64,000 bases of DNA, taken from contig CAYONZ010000018.1 in assembly GCA_964405465.1 (NCBI GenBank), positions 5,310 through 69,309 on the forward strand, read 5' to 3'. Each line of letters begins with the position of its first letter. Position 1 is the first letter of the stretch. A model generated the notes under the pieces. That model saw nothing but the letters and a program-made list of their open reading frames with translations. It did not search any database and was not told where the DNA came from. The DNA is from CAYONZ01 sp964405465. Lineage in GTDB: Bacteria > Bdellovibrionota > Bdellovibrionia > Bdellovibrionales > JAMPXM01. This document shows positions 35,929 to 45,270 of this stretch, one piece after another. Position numbers and translations under genes: made by a program.

Positions 35929-38690
35929 ATCTCTCTCACTCGGTGATCAACAATGTGACGTGTTTTCCCTACCGAGGTTTTGGTGAACTCGGTCATCGGT
36001 ACACGTTTCAATCGAAGATCCAATAGCGCCTCATCTTCGACAGATAATTTGAGCGCGATATCTTTTGCTAAAAGATTCTGACGAAGCTGATCTAAATCAG
36101 ACTCATCTGTATTGATCCAGATTTCCAAAACCTCTTTGAGCGATGTTTCTGCCTGGGGCGCAGAAGAATAAAGATGCCATTGCATTTCACAGGCAGCAGA
36201 AGACTGACCAGAAGACTGACCAGATGCCCGAGAAGACAGGGCCTCGAGCAAACTTTTTTGCACTTCTGCATAGTTCAAAAAAGAAGCACCAATTCGAACA
36301 ATGTCACCGGTTCGTCCCATCAACTCGACACGAGGGTCATTTGATCCACAACCACAGAGACCCGAAACCTCACGCACTAAATCACCAATCTCATATCGCT
36401 TTATGGCCACGCCGTCTCGGTATCGACTTGAAACCAAAAGACGACCCACTTGACCAAACCCAACAGGCTCATCAAGATCTGTATTTACAATTTCAAAGTC
36501 ATGTAATCCACGGTGCAGATGATAGACCTGCCCCGAACAATTTAAACATTGATACCCTAACGGCCCGGCATCGACACTGCCGTAACTTGCTGAACGGATA
36601 AGCTCAACACCAAAACTTTTTAAATACTCAATTTGCGATGGAGCAATCGCCTCTCCACCAAAAAATACTTTTTTAATCAAACACTCTTTACGAAACAACT
36701 CCTCATTTTGTCGAAAAACTTGCATGAGATAACTTGGCATACCTAAAACGACATTGGCCCGACGGGAAACCAAGATCTCTGCAACGGCTTTGAAGTCGAG
36801 AATCGCCGCGATTGGCAACTGCTTGGCTTGAAGATTTTCAAGAATACTCCAGAAGCTCACAAAGCCGCCATAAAGAGATCCGGCAAAAAACAAATTTGCG
36901 CACAAATCTTTTTCGGGTTCAAGCCCTGCCGCGAGCAAGCCGTCGGCTGCTGCCTGCATTTGAATCTGGTAGTCAGCATAAGTAAAAGTTGAAATTTTTG
37001 GAGTCCCCGAAGAACCACCAGACTGAAAGTAGAGATCAGCATCAAAGACCTCTGACTCTTGATCAATGAAATCTGCTTTCGTCATGATCCTTGGCAAGGG
37101 CAACCCTGAGAATCTGGACATCGACTCACTTCGAGAAAAGCTCGAGTTCGCAATTTGGCTCAGTTCAGCGCGCTGCTTAGGATACGAACCAAGACCTTGA
37201 ACTCTTGACTTATTCAAATATAAATTCAATGCTTTAAAATTCAGCGCCGAAACCCGCAGCAAATCACCCGTAGTTTCACAAGAGACTCGACGACAAAATC
37301 TTTGCAAGGCCATTTCACCATCATGTGGTTCCCCAAGGTAACTGGCGCTCATCTTGCCGAATGGACGCGATCGCAAAACTCCGACGGCGAAAAATATTTG
37401 TAGAAGTTCTTCATATTCACCTTCCGTGCATGCCAGGCCCAAGGTTTGTAAGTACGGCTTCATCGGTAGAAGTATTTCGGGGATTTGCGTGCGAATCAGG
37501 GGCTTAATCCACAATGAGCCAAACAGCGGCGAAGCTCGAAGCGAAGAATTGAATTCCACCAGGACTCGTACATCTCGGTCAGAAATCAAAACGGATTCAT
37601 CCAAATAGGATCCCAATCGAACCTGTTCTTCCACCATCGTGATTTCGGCGGTCTCAGCGCTGGAAAGAATTGCGTTTGTAATCCCAGACTCTCTTTGCTC
37701 TTTTGCACACTTTTGCAGCTCAAGAAATACGAGCCGACCAACCGCCAAGAGTTTTTCGCGATCCGTTGTTTCGACATACAAGACCTGAGGACTTGAACAC
37801 GCCAATTGTTGGCTGCTCACGATTTCTTGGGCCAAGGCTGGGATCCAGCTCTTGACCAGACTTTGCGATCTTTCATTTTCGAGTGTCGAATTTTTTTGCC
37901 CATCTGCTTTGTTTTCTGGTGTATCTTCTAGTGTTTTTTCTAAGATGGCATTTGCCACAAATGAAAATGAAATCTTATGGCCCCATTCAATAAATCGAAC
38001 GTGTTTAGGCAGGTCACGCGCGATGGCCCGAAGTGACTCTTCAGAACCCCAAGCCGAACAGGCATCTATTTTTGCGTAAAGCATTTTTAGGCTCTCCGAC
38101 TCGCGACTCGAAAGAGCCAAAACATAGATATAAGATTGAAGTCGAGAATCTACCTTTGTCAGTTCATAAAAAAATCGGGCTGCAAAAGAAGTTTCTTTAC
38201 GTCCGAGTTTCACAATATTGACGTTACCACTGAGAAGCCCCTCTATTGCTGCCAAAACGCTTAATCCTGGAGAGTTATTCGGTACGACATGTAACAAGAC
38301 CCCCAAAGATGAATACCCCTGCCAGCGAGTTTGGCCCCGCTCCACACGCCGCAAAACAAATGGAGTCACACTGCCAAGTTCTCGCTGTAATTTGAGCTTC
38401 AAATTCTGCGGCAAAATAAAATCAAGTATTTCCTCCAATACTTGTTGGGCCTGAGAATATTTCAGCTCATCAGTTAAAAGTGCCGAACAAAGATTATGAT
38501 ACAGTTCTTTTTGCTCTCGAAGTTTTGCGACCAAGCCTGCACAGGCATCCAACAGAATCGTTGTTTCAAGAGGGACTTGAATTAATTGAGTTCTGTTTTT
38601 GCTAAAGAAGTCTTTGTGTTCTGCCGCAAGTTGACCATCCACTAAGTTTCTTTGTGCAATGTCGAAATTGTTCATGTCTGGATAGTTCAT
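35925..38690 (-). CDS. LuxC acyl-CoA reductase - PaaK-like ligase fusion
   Basis: 921 residues. Residues about 1-480 match LuxC, the NADPH-dependent acyl-CoA/acyl-enzyme reductase, with VVPNNSPGLSVLAAIEGLLSGN and the thioester-forming cysteine Cys 298 in QQLACSSPQVLYVE. Residues about 520-921 are a second enzyme, a PaaK-like ligase with SGGSSGTPKIS (558-567), FFGGEAIAPSQI and YGSVDAGPLGY. A CxC-type pair (LCGCGSND) resembles the zinc knuckle of LuxE/PaaK relatives. One chain could thus activate and reduce an acid to an aldehyde. A direct repeat (36195-36225) encodes GQSSGQSS. 4-base overlaps link it to both neighbours. Confidence 0.88.
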   Translation of the reverse strand: MNYPDMNNFDIAQRNLVDGQLAAEHKDFFSKNRTQLIQVPLETTILLDACAGLVAKLREQKELYHNLCSALLTDELKYSQAQQVLEEILDFILPQNLKLKLQRELGSVTPFVLRRVERGQTRWQGYSSLGVLLHVVPNNSPGLSVLAAIEGLLSGNVNIVKLGRKETSFAARFFYELTKVDSRLQSYIYVLALSSRESESLKMLYAKIDACSAWGSEESLRAIARDLPKHVRFIEWGHKISFSFVANAILEKTLEDTPENKADGQKNSTLENERSQSLVKSWIPALAQEIVSSQQLACSSPQVLYVETTDREKLLAVGRLVFLELQKCAKEQRESGITNAILSSAETAEITMVEEQVRLGSYLDESVLISDRDVRVLVEFNSSLRASPLFGSLWIKPLIRTQIPEILLPMKPYLQTLGLACTEGEYEELLQIFFAVGVLRSRPFGKMSASYLGEPHDGEMALQRFCRRVSCETTGDLLRVSALNFKALNLYLNKSRVQGLGSYPKQRAELSQIANSSFSRSESMSRFSGLPLPRIMTKADFIDQESEVFDADLYFQSGGSSGTPKISTFTYADYQIQMQAAADGLLAAGLEPEKDLCANLFFAGSLYGGFVSFWSILENLQAKQLPIAAILDFKAVAEILVSRRANVVLGMPSYLMQVFRQNEELFRKECLIKKVFFGGEAIAPSQIEYLKSFGVELIRSASYGSVDAGPLGYQCLNCSGQVYHLHRGLHDFEIVNTDLDEPVGFGQVGRLLVSSRYRDGVAIKRYEIGDLVREVSGLCGCGSNDPRVELMGRTGDIVRIGASFLNYAEVQKSLLEALSSRASGQSSGQSSAACEMQWHLYSSAPQAETSLKEVLEIWINTDESDLDQLRQNLLAKDIALKLSVEDEALLDLRLKRVPMTEFTKTSVGKTRHIVDHRVREI

Positions 38691-39937
38691 GCTTGGCCCT
38701 TCATCAGCTCAGCAGCAGCGATCGCACAGCTTTTGTTTTTAGATAATCCAGCACGGCCATGAAGCCTCATGACCGGTGTTGCACGACCACATTTGCAATT
38801 TGAACTCAACGAGGCGAGATCCCCCATGATAATCGAATGAGCCGGCATCGAAGTGATGTAAGGAGAAACAAACTGGAGAAATCCAATTTCACCCTCCGGC
38901 AAAATCTCCAATGTGCGGACATCACGAATCAAAACGCGCGACCAGGTCGGCACATGAAACTCATGCTCACGACATTCGACATATGGAACACAATGCTCAA
39001 CGCTACCATAACCGTCTCGTAAGCGGTCTGGACTAAGACCAAGCATCTCGGTCGCAAGAGCATAAAGCTCTTTTTTCGAAACTTCTTCGCCTTGATACCC
39101 CTTCCATCCTCCGCCTAAAAACACCAAACTATCTGGATGCAGACGAATTGGCTCTATCTTCAGCTTCTGCATTCGCTTTAGGGTGAAAAAGAAAAAAGAC
39201 GGAAAACCAAAAATCCGCAATGGCCGACCAGACACCGCACTATCCAACAAAAAACGTAACACACCAAAAAAATCAAATTCATGATCACCGGCGCCGGTCA
39301 GTTTCAAGGCGTAACAGACCTGGTGAATCGGAGCATATTTACACAAAAAATTGTCCGTAAACGAAGTACCCAGTTTTGAACTCGGTTCGGTTTCGTAAGA
39401 GTAAAGCAAATAGTCAGACGGCTCCTCCCGACTTGCTGAGGTGGCCGCCTCATTAGCCAAGCTGGCCGGCAAACTGGTAGACATGTAAGTCTGAGTGGAA
39501 CTTGATTGCCTTTCGTTTTCTCGAGACCAGCCTTCATGGATAAAAATTCGGTCCACCATTCTTTGTGCTGAACGAATTGACCAATGATCAAAGAAGACCT
39601 GAGATTTTTGCCCGCTAGTTCCCGAAGAGGTGAGGTGCAAAAAAACATCCTCTCTCCTCAAACTCAAGATTTCATGGGTTTTAAAAAATGGAGCCCAAAC
39701 GAAGGGAGTGTCTTGCCATGCAAAACCTTCCATCGAAAGATCGGTCTTTCTATCTTCCACTAGCCTTGCGTAAAATGAATTTTTCTGTGCATGCCACACC
39801 GTGATCTCACGCATCGCCCGATTAAAAAGTTCCTCATAGTCACGATGATTGTAGGGTTCATCGAGTAAACAAAGCGCTTCCACATGCTTCAACAATTGAG
39901 AATCAGGTGAACGCAATCCAAAATCGCTATCACTCAT
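38687..39937 (-). CDS. LuxE-type acyl-protein synthetase
   Basis: About 416 residues with the LuxE pattern: TSSGTSGQKSQVFFDHWS (ATP loop), FLGGGWKGYQGEEVSK, DGYGSVEHCVPYVEC, and the C-terminal CKCG and HGRAGLSKNKSCAIAAAELM. In bioluminescence LuxE adenylates a fatty acid and passes it to its own C-terminal Cys before transfer to LuxC; the cysteine near the end (KSCAIAAAEL) fits that role. I start at ATG 39937, with GGAG upstream, which overlaps the GNAT stop by 8 bases. No luxA/luxB luciferase lies in the window. Confidence 0.9.
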   Translation of the reverse strand: MSDSDFGLRSPDSQLLKHVEALCLLDEPYNHRDYEELFNRAMREITVWHAQKNSFYARLVEDRKTDLSMEGFAWQDTPFVWAPFFKTHEILSLRREDVFLHLTSSGTSGQKSQVFFDHWSIRSAQRMVDRIFIHEGWSRENERQSSSTQTYMSTSLPASLANEAATSASREEPSDYLLYSYETEPSSKLGTSFTDNFLCKYAPIHQVCYALKLTGAGDHEFDFFGVLRFLLDSAVSGRPLRIFGFPSFFFFTLKRMQKLKIEPIRLHPDSLVFLGGGWKGYQGEEVSKKELYALATEMLGLSPDRLRDGYGSVEHCVPYVECREHEFHVPTWSRVLIRDVRTLEILPEGEIGFLQFVSPYITSMPAHSIIMGDLASLSSNCKCGRATPVMRLHGRAGLSKNKSCAIAAAELMKGQA

Positions 39938-41093
39938 TGACGAACTCCAAGCTTTCAAGACTCATCTGTTTCCAAAGCTCCACATACTGATCAATAAACG
40001 GCTTAAAAACTCCGACAACAGACATACCTCGAAAATTGAGAGGCTCCATTGATCGACTTAAAATCACATAGTCTTTAAGCTCACCAGCCACCTCACGCAT
40101 CGCTGGATAAATTGCCGAGGGTACAAATTGGTTTCGCGTCAAAACTTCAATCGCTAAATGATCTTCGACCGGAACCAAACACTCCACATACGAAACACGC
40201 AAATCATGGAGCAGCATCAGCATCGTGGTGAGATTGCCATCAAGCTCAGCAAATGGCGTGGTCGTTGAAATGAGTGTGCAATAGCCGTCACTCTCGCTGA
40301 AATAACCAAAAAAATCACCGCGAGCTTTCTTTTCAGAAATAAGAAAATTCGGCGTATGAAATGGGAAAAACCGATCCTCTGGGCGCGGAAATTTCTCGCG
40401 AAATCTTCGCGAAACGTAGGCGGGTGCTTTGATTGCTTCATACTCCCAGTCCCCACCACCATCATCTTTATGCGCAGCTAACGATACATTAGCTCCCGAT
40501 TCGGGAATCTTCACCAATGGTTGCACTGAATTTAACGCTCGATAGAGCGGCATCAATTTTGGAGAGACCAACCGGGGACCGAGTCGTCTTTCGAGCACAC
40601 CATTTTTAAATTTTGCAAGCAAGGTCAGTGTTTCATACTGTTTCAAGCGATGAGCATTGGGAAAAATTCCAAGCGGAATATAATCGTCTTTCAAAAAAAT
40701 CAATTGCGGCCCCAAAGATAGGGTGCGAGTCGTGGCATACAGCGAATTGAGTTCGCCACCCTCGTGAATCAACGTCTCGCTTCCCATCGTGACAAGATCA
40801 TGTCCCAAATTTTGCCGGCGATAATCGGGATGCACGACTAAGCCTACAACCTTACCAATCTTATTAAATCGATCTATTTCATAAATGCAAATGCCCACAA
40901 TTTTTTGAAATTCCCGGTCACGAGCAATGTAAACCATGTGATCTTGGGTCGAAGAAATAGCTCGAGACAGGAGTTCAGGATCCCGTCCATAGTTGATCGG
41001 ATAGCTATGGCCGTAAACCGTAAAATAAAGCTTAATCATCTCCTCTGCGTCATTCGGCACAGGTCGCTGAATCTCTAAACGTGACATCAACAT
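39930..41093 (-). CDS. GNAT-family acyltransferase in the LuxC/LuxE operon
   Basis: 387 residues. The first about 160 are a GNAT domain: VYIARDREFQKIVGICIYEIDRF, then GKVVGLVVHPDYRRQNLGHDLVTMGSE with the R-R-Q-x-L-G acetyl-CoA loop. The second half (from about 210) has beta-alpha order and may be a second, degenerate GNAT fold with LLHDLRVSYVECLVPVEDHLAIEVLTRNQF. It could acylate the product of the neighbouring aldehyde-forming enzymes or a carrier. Coupled to the MFS gene (7-base overlap) and LuxE. Substrate unknown. Confidence 0.78.
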   Translation of the reverse strand: MLMSRLEIQRPVPNDAEEMIKLYFTVYGHSYPINYGRDPELLSRAISSTQDHMVYIARDREFQKIVGICIYEIDRFNKIGKVVGLVVHPDYRRQNLGHDLVTMGSETLIHEGGELNSLYATTRTLSLGPQLIFLKDDYIPLGIFPNAHRLKQYETLTLLAKFKNGVLERRLGPRLVSPKLMPLYRALNSVQPLVKIPESGANVSLAAHKDDGGGDWEYEAIKAPAYVSRRFREKFPRPEDRFFPFHTPNFLISEKKARGDFFGYFSESDGYCTLISTTTPFAELDGNLTTMLMLLHDLRVSYVECLVPVEDHLAIEVLTRNQFVPSAIYPAMREVAGELKDYVILSRSMEPLNFRGMSVVGVFKPFIDQYVELWKQMSLESLEFVNE

Positions 41094-42448
41094 AACGTCC
41101 CTTCGGTTGAAATCGTTGGCCGAGTTCTATTTTCTCTGTTTTCAAAAAATGAAACAAAATAGGCGGTCACCAATGCCACCAAAGTCATACCAAACGCCGA
41201 AAGCATGAAAACCGCTTTCGGCGAAGCCAGCGGCAATAAAAATCCAAGCACAATAAAAGACAAAGGCAGTGAAGCTTGCGACACCACATTGACAGCCGTC
41301 ATGACTGACGCCAAATCTTGGGCCGAGGCTTGTTTCTGAAAGAAGGTGAGAAATTGAACATTCAACCAGGCCACCACACAACCTACAACAAACAAGACTG
41401 CACTCCCCACCCACAGATTCTTTGCAAAGCCGAATCCCAGGAAATTAAATGCAAACAAGACATAAAGAATAAAAATCACTCGACTCAAGCGAAATCGTTG
41501 GAGCGAAAAAAAACCCACACCCAAGCCACCAAAAATCAGACCGAGTGATAGACTCACCTCAAGGATCGATACACCTCTTGCGCCAGCACTAAACACTCGT
41601 TCCGCATAGATGGGAACATAAACCATCAAGGGTGTCGCAAAAAAATTGAATGAAAAAAAACTCAAAAGCAATGTTCGAATAAAAGACTCTTGCATGAAAA
41701 TTTCAAACGAACTTCGCCCTGCTGTTTTTTCAAGAGTTGCAGATTTAGCCAAAATTTGATCCGCATGCATATCTCTTGATTCCCGCTCCACCAGGCCGAC
41801 GCGGTCGGAATCAATTGGGTGGATCACCTCGGCTTTTTCGGGTTTAGCATCATCACTGTTTGCAATGCGAATCTTTAAGCTAAAAATGACCGCGATCAAA
41901 AACGAGAGCCCATTGATCAGCATCACGCCAGCCAGACCCACCCATTCATAAAGCAGAGCCCCAAGAGCCAAGCCCAAGATTCCGGCGCCAGCTGAAAAGG
42001 AGTTCATTAAACCGTTCAGTGCCTCCAAGGTCTCATCTTTTGCGATCTGCGTGGGCAAGCTGGTGACTCCAGCGGCAAAATAGGCACCCAAGAATCCGTT
42101 GATAAACCCCATGGTGTAAATTACAAGTAAATAGATGTTGTTCGTAGGTTGCGACGGTAACCACCACACGAGGAGCGCGACTATCAAAAATAGCAAAGCC
42201 CTGGCGAGATCAGTCCAAACGACCGTCCGTAAATACCCGATGCGACTCACTCTTGGCCCAATGTCACCCACCAAAAGTAAACTCGGCAGCACACAAACCA
42301 AAAGATACCATGGCAAATGGTGTTCCAAATGATTTTTGACAAACATCCAACTCAAACCTAAAGAAATAACCTTATCACCGAGCTGAGAAATCAACTGGCC
42401 AATCAAAAGAAGAATTGTATTTTTGTTGAGGGCTTTAAGTGGTTTCAT
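41087..42448 (-). CDS. MFS transporter, first gene of the LuxC/LuxE operon
   Basis: 453 residues with about 12 membrane helices in two halves, separated by a polar loop of about 60 residues (RIANSDDAKPEKAEVIHPID). The N-terminal half carries the MFS loop around GDIGPRVSRIGYLRTVVWTD. It most resembles the enterobactin-exporter-like/DHA branch of the superfamily. GGTGG precedes the ATG. As the first gene of an operon for acid activation and reduction, it probably exports the product or imports the precursor; direction unknown. Confidence 0.85.
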   Translation of the reverse strand: MKPLKALNKNTILLLIGQLISQLGDKVISLGLSWMFVKNHLEHHLPWYLLVCVLPSLLLVGDIGPRVSRIGYLRTVVWTDLARALLFLIVALLVWWLPSQPTNNIYLLVIYTMGFINGFLGAYFAAGVTSLPTQIAKDETLEALNGLMNSFSAGAGILGLALGALLYEWVGLAGVMLINGLSFLIAVIFSLKIRIANSDDAKPEKAEVIHPIDSDRVGLVERESRDMHADQILAKSATLEKTAGRSSFEIFMQESFIRTLLLSFFSFNFFATPLMVYVPIYAERVFSAGARGVSILEVSLSLGLIFGGLGVGFFSLQRFRLSRVIFILYVLFAFNFLGFGFAKNLWVGSAVLFVVGCVVAWLNVQFLTFFQKQASAQDLASVMTAVNVVSQASLPLSFIVLGFLLPLASPKAVFMLSAFGMTLVALVTAYFVSFFENRENRTRPTISTEGTLC

Positions 42449-42559
42449 CCACCGCGAAGTTTACTGCGATTAAGAAGCGTCTGCCAGAGAACTTCAGCAA
42501 TTTCTATTTTTTTGCTAGGTAAATAGACTAATTTTCAGGATTGTCAAAATTCTCAACAG

Positions 42560-43405
42560 CTAGTTCAATCCTTCGGCCTGTGCCCAGGACTTGATTTCAA
42601 GGCAGGGAGAAGTGCCGGATGAACAACGAGTGCCACCCCCATGCTTTTCAGTTCCCACGTTGAGAGCCTTATTCAAAAGTCTATTTTGACTGGCCAGGGC
42701 ACCGTCGCGAACTAAAAGTCCAAAAGCCTGTTGATAGCTAAAGCTGTGGCACGAACTGCAGCTCGTCGTGAGCTTTGCATTAAGTGTGGTATTAAAATAG
42801 TTTTGCCCATTGGTTGTCGGTGCATAGGCTATAAAGCTTGGGCTCGCGCCAAGATAAAAGGTTTGTCCTGAAACCAACGCATAAGAATGAAGAACATGAG
42901 GCACTCGATCTTTGAATTTAATTGGTAAGTCAAAGTTGGTAAATGCAAATTGTTTACCAGCGGCAAACTCTTGTAACGTAGTCGAAACGGACCCAAGATA
43001 TTCTCCACCCAGATTCTGTTGAGCATTAGCATAAAGAAGTACACTCACTTGCTGGCCAGTTGGATCTCCAGAGTATGAGACTTTTGCCGAAACTTTTCCT
43101 AACTCACTGACGAGCGTGGTACCGGCCACTATGGCAAAAGGAGAATTACTTGGCGGGGTAGTTGTCGTACCATTGCCGTTTGCTGGGCTACTTGAACCAT
43201 TACCGTTTGTCGGGGCTGGGTTCGCTCCTCCAGGTGAAACTGAGCTCAGACCCTCGCCGGTAATTCCAGCCACCTTCGGATCGACGGGCTGAAAGCCACA
43301 ATTATTGTAGAGAAATATTTGAATGAGTGCGAGACCCAGAAGACCAAGAGGCACTGCCCTCGGTCGTTTATTTTCGCGATTTTCACGTCCCACAAATTCT
43401 CCCAA
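42560..43405 (-). CDS. Lipoprotein with a single c-type haem motif
   Basis: 281 residues. A signal segment at about 18-35 ends in FLYNNC, lipidated Cys 36. A Thr/Asn/Gly-rich linker (55-90) is followed by a beta domain, then CSSCH (Cys 216, Cys 219, His 220), the covalent-haem signature. No clear Met axial-ligand segment is visible. It could be an exported monohaem cytochrome of the outer membrane, or a non-haem chance motif. Similar exported CxxCH lipoproteins occur twice in this 4-kb stretch (see 45271). Function unknown. Confidence 0.72.
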   Translation of the reverse strand: MGEFVGRENRENKRPRAVPLGLLGLALIQIFLYNNCGFQPVDPKVAGITGEGLSSVSPGGANPAPTNGNGSSSPANGNGTTTTPPSNSPFAIVAGTTLVSELGKVSAKVSYSGDPTGQQVSVLLYANAQQNLGGEYLGSVSTTLQEFAAGKQFAFTNFDLPIKFKDRVPHVLHSYALVSGQTFYLGASPSFIAYAPTTNGQNYFNTTLNAKLTTSCSSCHSFSYQQAFGLLVRDGALASQNRLLNKALNVGTEKHGGGTRCSSGTSPCLEIKSWAQAEGLN

Positions 43406-43519
43406 TGTTTCTTACGAAGTCCCCACCAGCAAAAATTTTAGCGACCATCCGAGACCAGATTCAAAGGTTAACTAGGATTGGTCAGCACTGGCTCAGAGAC
43501 ATTCAAAGTCCAGTGCCGA

Positions 43520-44866
43520 TTACTCCTGTTTCAACTTAGGCCGATGTTGATTCGGGTCAACCCAATTGATGCGTGAGTTTCCTCGCAGAATCACTTTACC
43601 ATGAACATTGCTCATCTCAGCAACTTGGGAGTTTTCCAAAATAATCACACCATGAAAGTCTTTAAGCACGCCAACCTTTGAATTTACCAAAACCAAACGG
43701 CCAACTCCCTCAGTGATTTGCCGTACGTTTCGATCTTCAACTCGCATTCGTCCAATAAACTTCGCAATGCTTGCTGTCTGATCTTGCATGTTCACGGCAG
43801 AAAATGCCAGGAGGTCCACTCGACCCACAACTCGTTCCACTTTCTCGATGTGTTGCGCTTGAACACACAGACGGCGACCCAAATGGTTGGTCACTGATAC
43901 GGAGCGAGCCGCTTTAACAAAGTGTCGACCGACTGTGTTTTGTAAAACCAAGCTGTCTACTAAAAAGTGGCTACCAAATTTTCGGTGCGCAGGTAAAGCC
44001 ACGCCCGCAGCATCTTTGACAAACGCATTCGATGCAGTCACATCCATTTGTCCAATTACACGATCATAATTGGCCGAAAAGGCGAACGGTGTTGCTACCG
44101 ATCCCACATGATAACTCACAGAAACCGACTTCGACACAGGCGTGGTCAATGCACCAAAAGAATTTTTATTTACATAATCACCCGTCACATCACGGTATTG
44201 AACGCGAAGTGCGGCAAGCCTATTCAAATCAAGATCGGCCAAACCATTGCGACAAACATTGGCCTCATGATCACGATCGTCATCGTTATCGTCGTCATCA
44301 TCCATTTCACAGCTCTCATCATCTTTTTCACATTTCGCGATATCACCTTTTTTATCATCGTGTTTCTTATCGTGATCCTCACACATGCCACCATCATTTT
44401 TCGGAGGTGTAGTTACGGGCGGCACCACTGGCGGAGGCATCACCACAGGGGGATTTACTGGTGGCACAGGCACGGGTACAGTCACAACTGGGCCGCCTGT
44501 ATTGCCTGGAGGGTTTGTCGTTCCACCGGGAGGATTTGTTGCAGGATCAGTCGATGAATTATTCGGGGGATTGCCAGCAGTAGGTGCCGGAGGATTTGTC
44601 ACAGGAGGCATGTCTGTCGGAAAGCTTTCGCCAATTGGCGGAACATCACCTGTGTTTACCTGACCTGAATTTGCATCGCCGCCTTGCCCAGAACCACTGG
44701 TATCACTCGTTGGCAGGCGGGCTGAACCATCATCCATAATCTGCACTAAGTCTTTACTTACAACGCCGTTGGCATTTTTAAATTGCACCGTTTGCCCACA
44801 GTTTTGAAAGCCTAATATCATCATCACTGATGTCACACTCAGTATGGCTAAAGCTTGGCGTTTCAT
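43520..44866 (-). CDS. Lipoprotein with acidic His/Cys stretch and beta-helix-like C-terminus
   Basis: 448 residues. Lipobox GFQNC (Cys 23). A Pro-rich, Gly/Asn-rich linker (70-158) leads to a very acidic segment (162-206) with four Cys (162, 179, 186, 205), three or four His and a run of about 11 Asp/Asn, likely a metal-binding loop. From about 280 on, short regular strands of Val and Asn (VLVNSKVGVLKDFHGVIILENSQVAEMSNVHGK...) look like a right-handed beta-helix ladder. No family recognised. Divergent from the haem lipoprotein at 45271, with two identical-core palindromes in the shared 400-base gap. Confidence 0.72.
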   Translation of the reverse strand: MKRQALAILSVTSVMMILGFQNCGQTVQFKNANGVVSKDLVQIMDDGSARLPTSDTSGSGQGGDANSGQVNTGDVPPIGESFPTDMPPVTNPPAPTAGNPPNNSSTDPATNPPGGTTNPPGNTGGPVVTVPVPVPPVNPPVVMPPPVVPPVTTPPKNDGGMCEDHDKKHDDKKGDIAKCEKDDESCEMDDDDDNDDDRDHEANVCRNGLADLDLNRLAALRVQYRDVTGDYVNKNSFGALTTPVSKSVSVSYHVGSVATPFAFSANYDRVIGQMDVTASNAFVKDAAGVALPAHRKFGSHFLVDSLVLQNTVGRHFVKAARSVSVTNHLGRRLCVQAQHIEKVERVVGRVDLLAFSAVNMQDQTASIAKFIGRMRVEDRNVRQITEGVGRLVLVNSKVGVLKDFHGVIILENSQVAEMSNVHGKVILRGNSRINWVDPNQHRPKLKQE

Positions 44867-44883
44867 TTTGATCCCCCCAAAAT

Positions 44884-45045
44884 TTATCGCACTTGTTCCC
44901 CGTCTTTTAATGGTAGTTGCACTTTGCGTACCCGGTCCTCTCGCCCAAGCTGCAAACGATTGTCAAATTCTGTGACTTCGCCCAATGGATCGACAGTGAT
45001 TTTCAATTTTGACAGGACCGCACTCAGACCCCAGAACTGACACAC
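44884..45045 (-). CDS. Possible small protein or gene remnant in the divergent gap
   Basis: The minus strand is open for about 55 codons with protein-like content (KITVDPLGEVTEFDNRLQL, then an Arg/Gln/Leu-rich end). A GTG at 45045 is the only reasonable start and no ribosome-binding site precedes it; an in-frame stop lies 5 codons further upstream. It ends 17 bases before the start of the lipoprotein gene. It may be a leader peptide, a remnant, or chance. Confidence 0.3.
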   Translation of the reverse strand: MCQFWGLSAVLSKLKITVDPLGEVTEFDNRLQLGREDRVRKVQLPLKDGEQVR

Positions 45046-45047
45046 TT

Positions 45048-45060
45048 TGAGAAATTCTCA
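45048..45060. promoter_or_regulatory. Palindrome TGAGAA-a-TTCTCA, site 1
   Basis: Perfect six-base arms around one central base. A second copy with the same core (TGAGAATTCTCA) lies at 45110-45121, about 61.5 bases centre to centre, near six helical turns. Both are in the gap between divergent lipoprotein genes, a place suited to a dimeric regulator. Confidence 0.5.
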
Positions 45061-45109
45061 TTACGACGCAGAACCTCAGATCAATATTGGAGATGAGATT
45101 GACCCAGAT

Positions 45110-45121
45110 TGAGAATTCTCA
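45110..45121. promoter_or_regulatory. Palindrome TGAGAATTCTCA, site 2
   Basis: Perfect 12-base palindrome matching the arms of site 1 at 45048-45060, with one base less in the centre. Together they look like an operator pair serving the divergent genes at 44866 and 45271. Confidence 0.5.
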
Positions 45122-45270
45122 CACAATAAAGACTGAACCATCATGGCTGGCCCCCGAAATCAACGGATGATTTTCGTAGGACTGTCGAAACATTAGGTCA
45201 CTCAAAATGACTTAGAGTTGTTGTTGTTCAAGATCGTGTTCAAAGTTTCAGCTTGTTCAAGGAGAGAACT

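Noticed and set aside
36190..36226. Short direct repeats in the LuxC-PaaK fusion as a mobile-element trace
   Set aside because: They are in-frame and encode a Gly/Gln/Ser loop, so simple slippage explains them.
34648..42448. A bioluminescence (lux) operon
   Set aside because: Only LuxC- and LuxE-type enzymes are present. No luxA, luxB or luxD, and the operon carries PaaK, GNAT and MFS genes instead.
44385..44663. Gly-rich open frame on the plus strand
   Set aside because: Antisense of the Pro-rich linker of the lipoprotein gene; glycine codons are just complements of proline codons.
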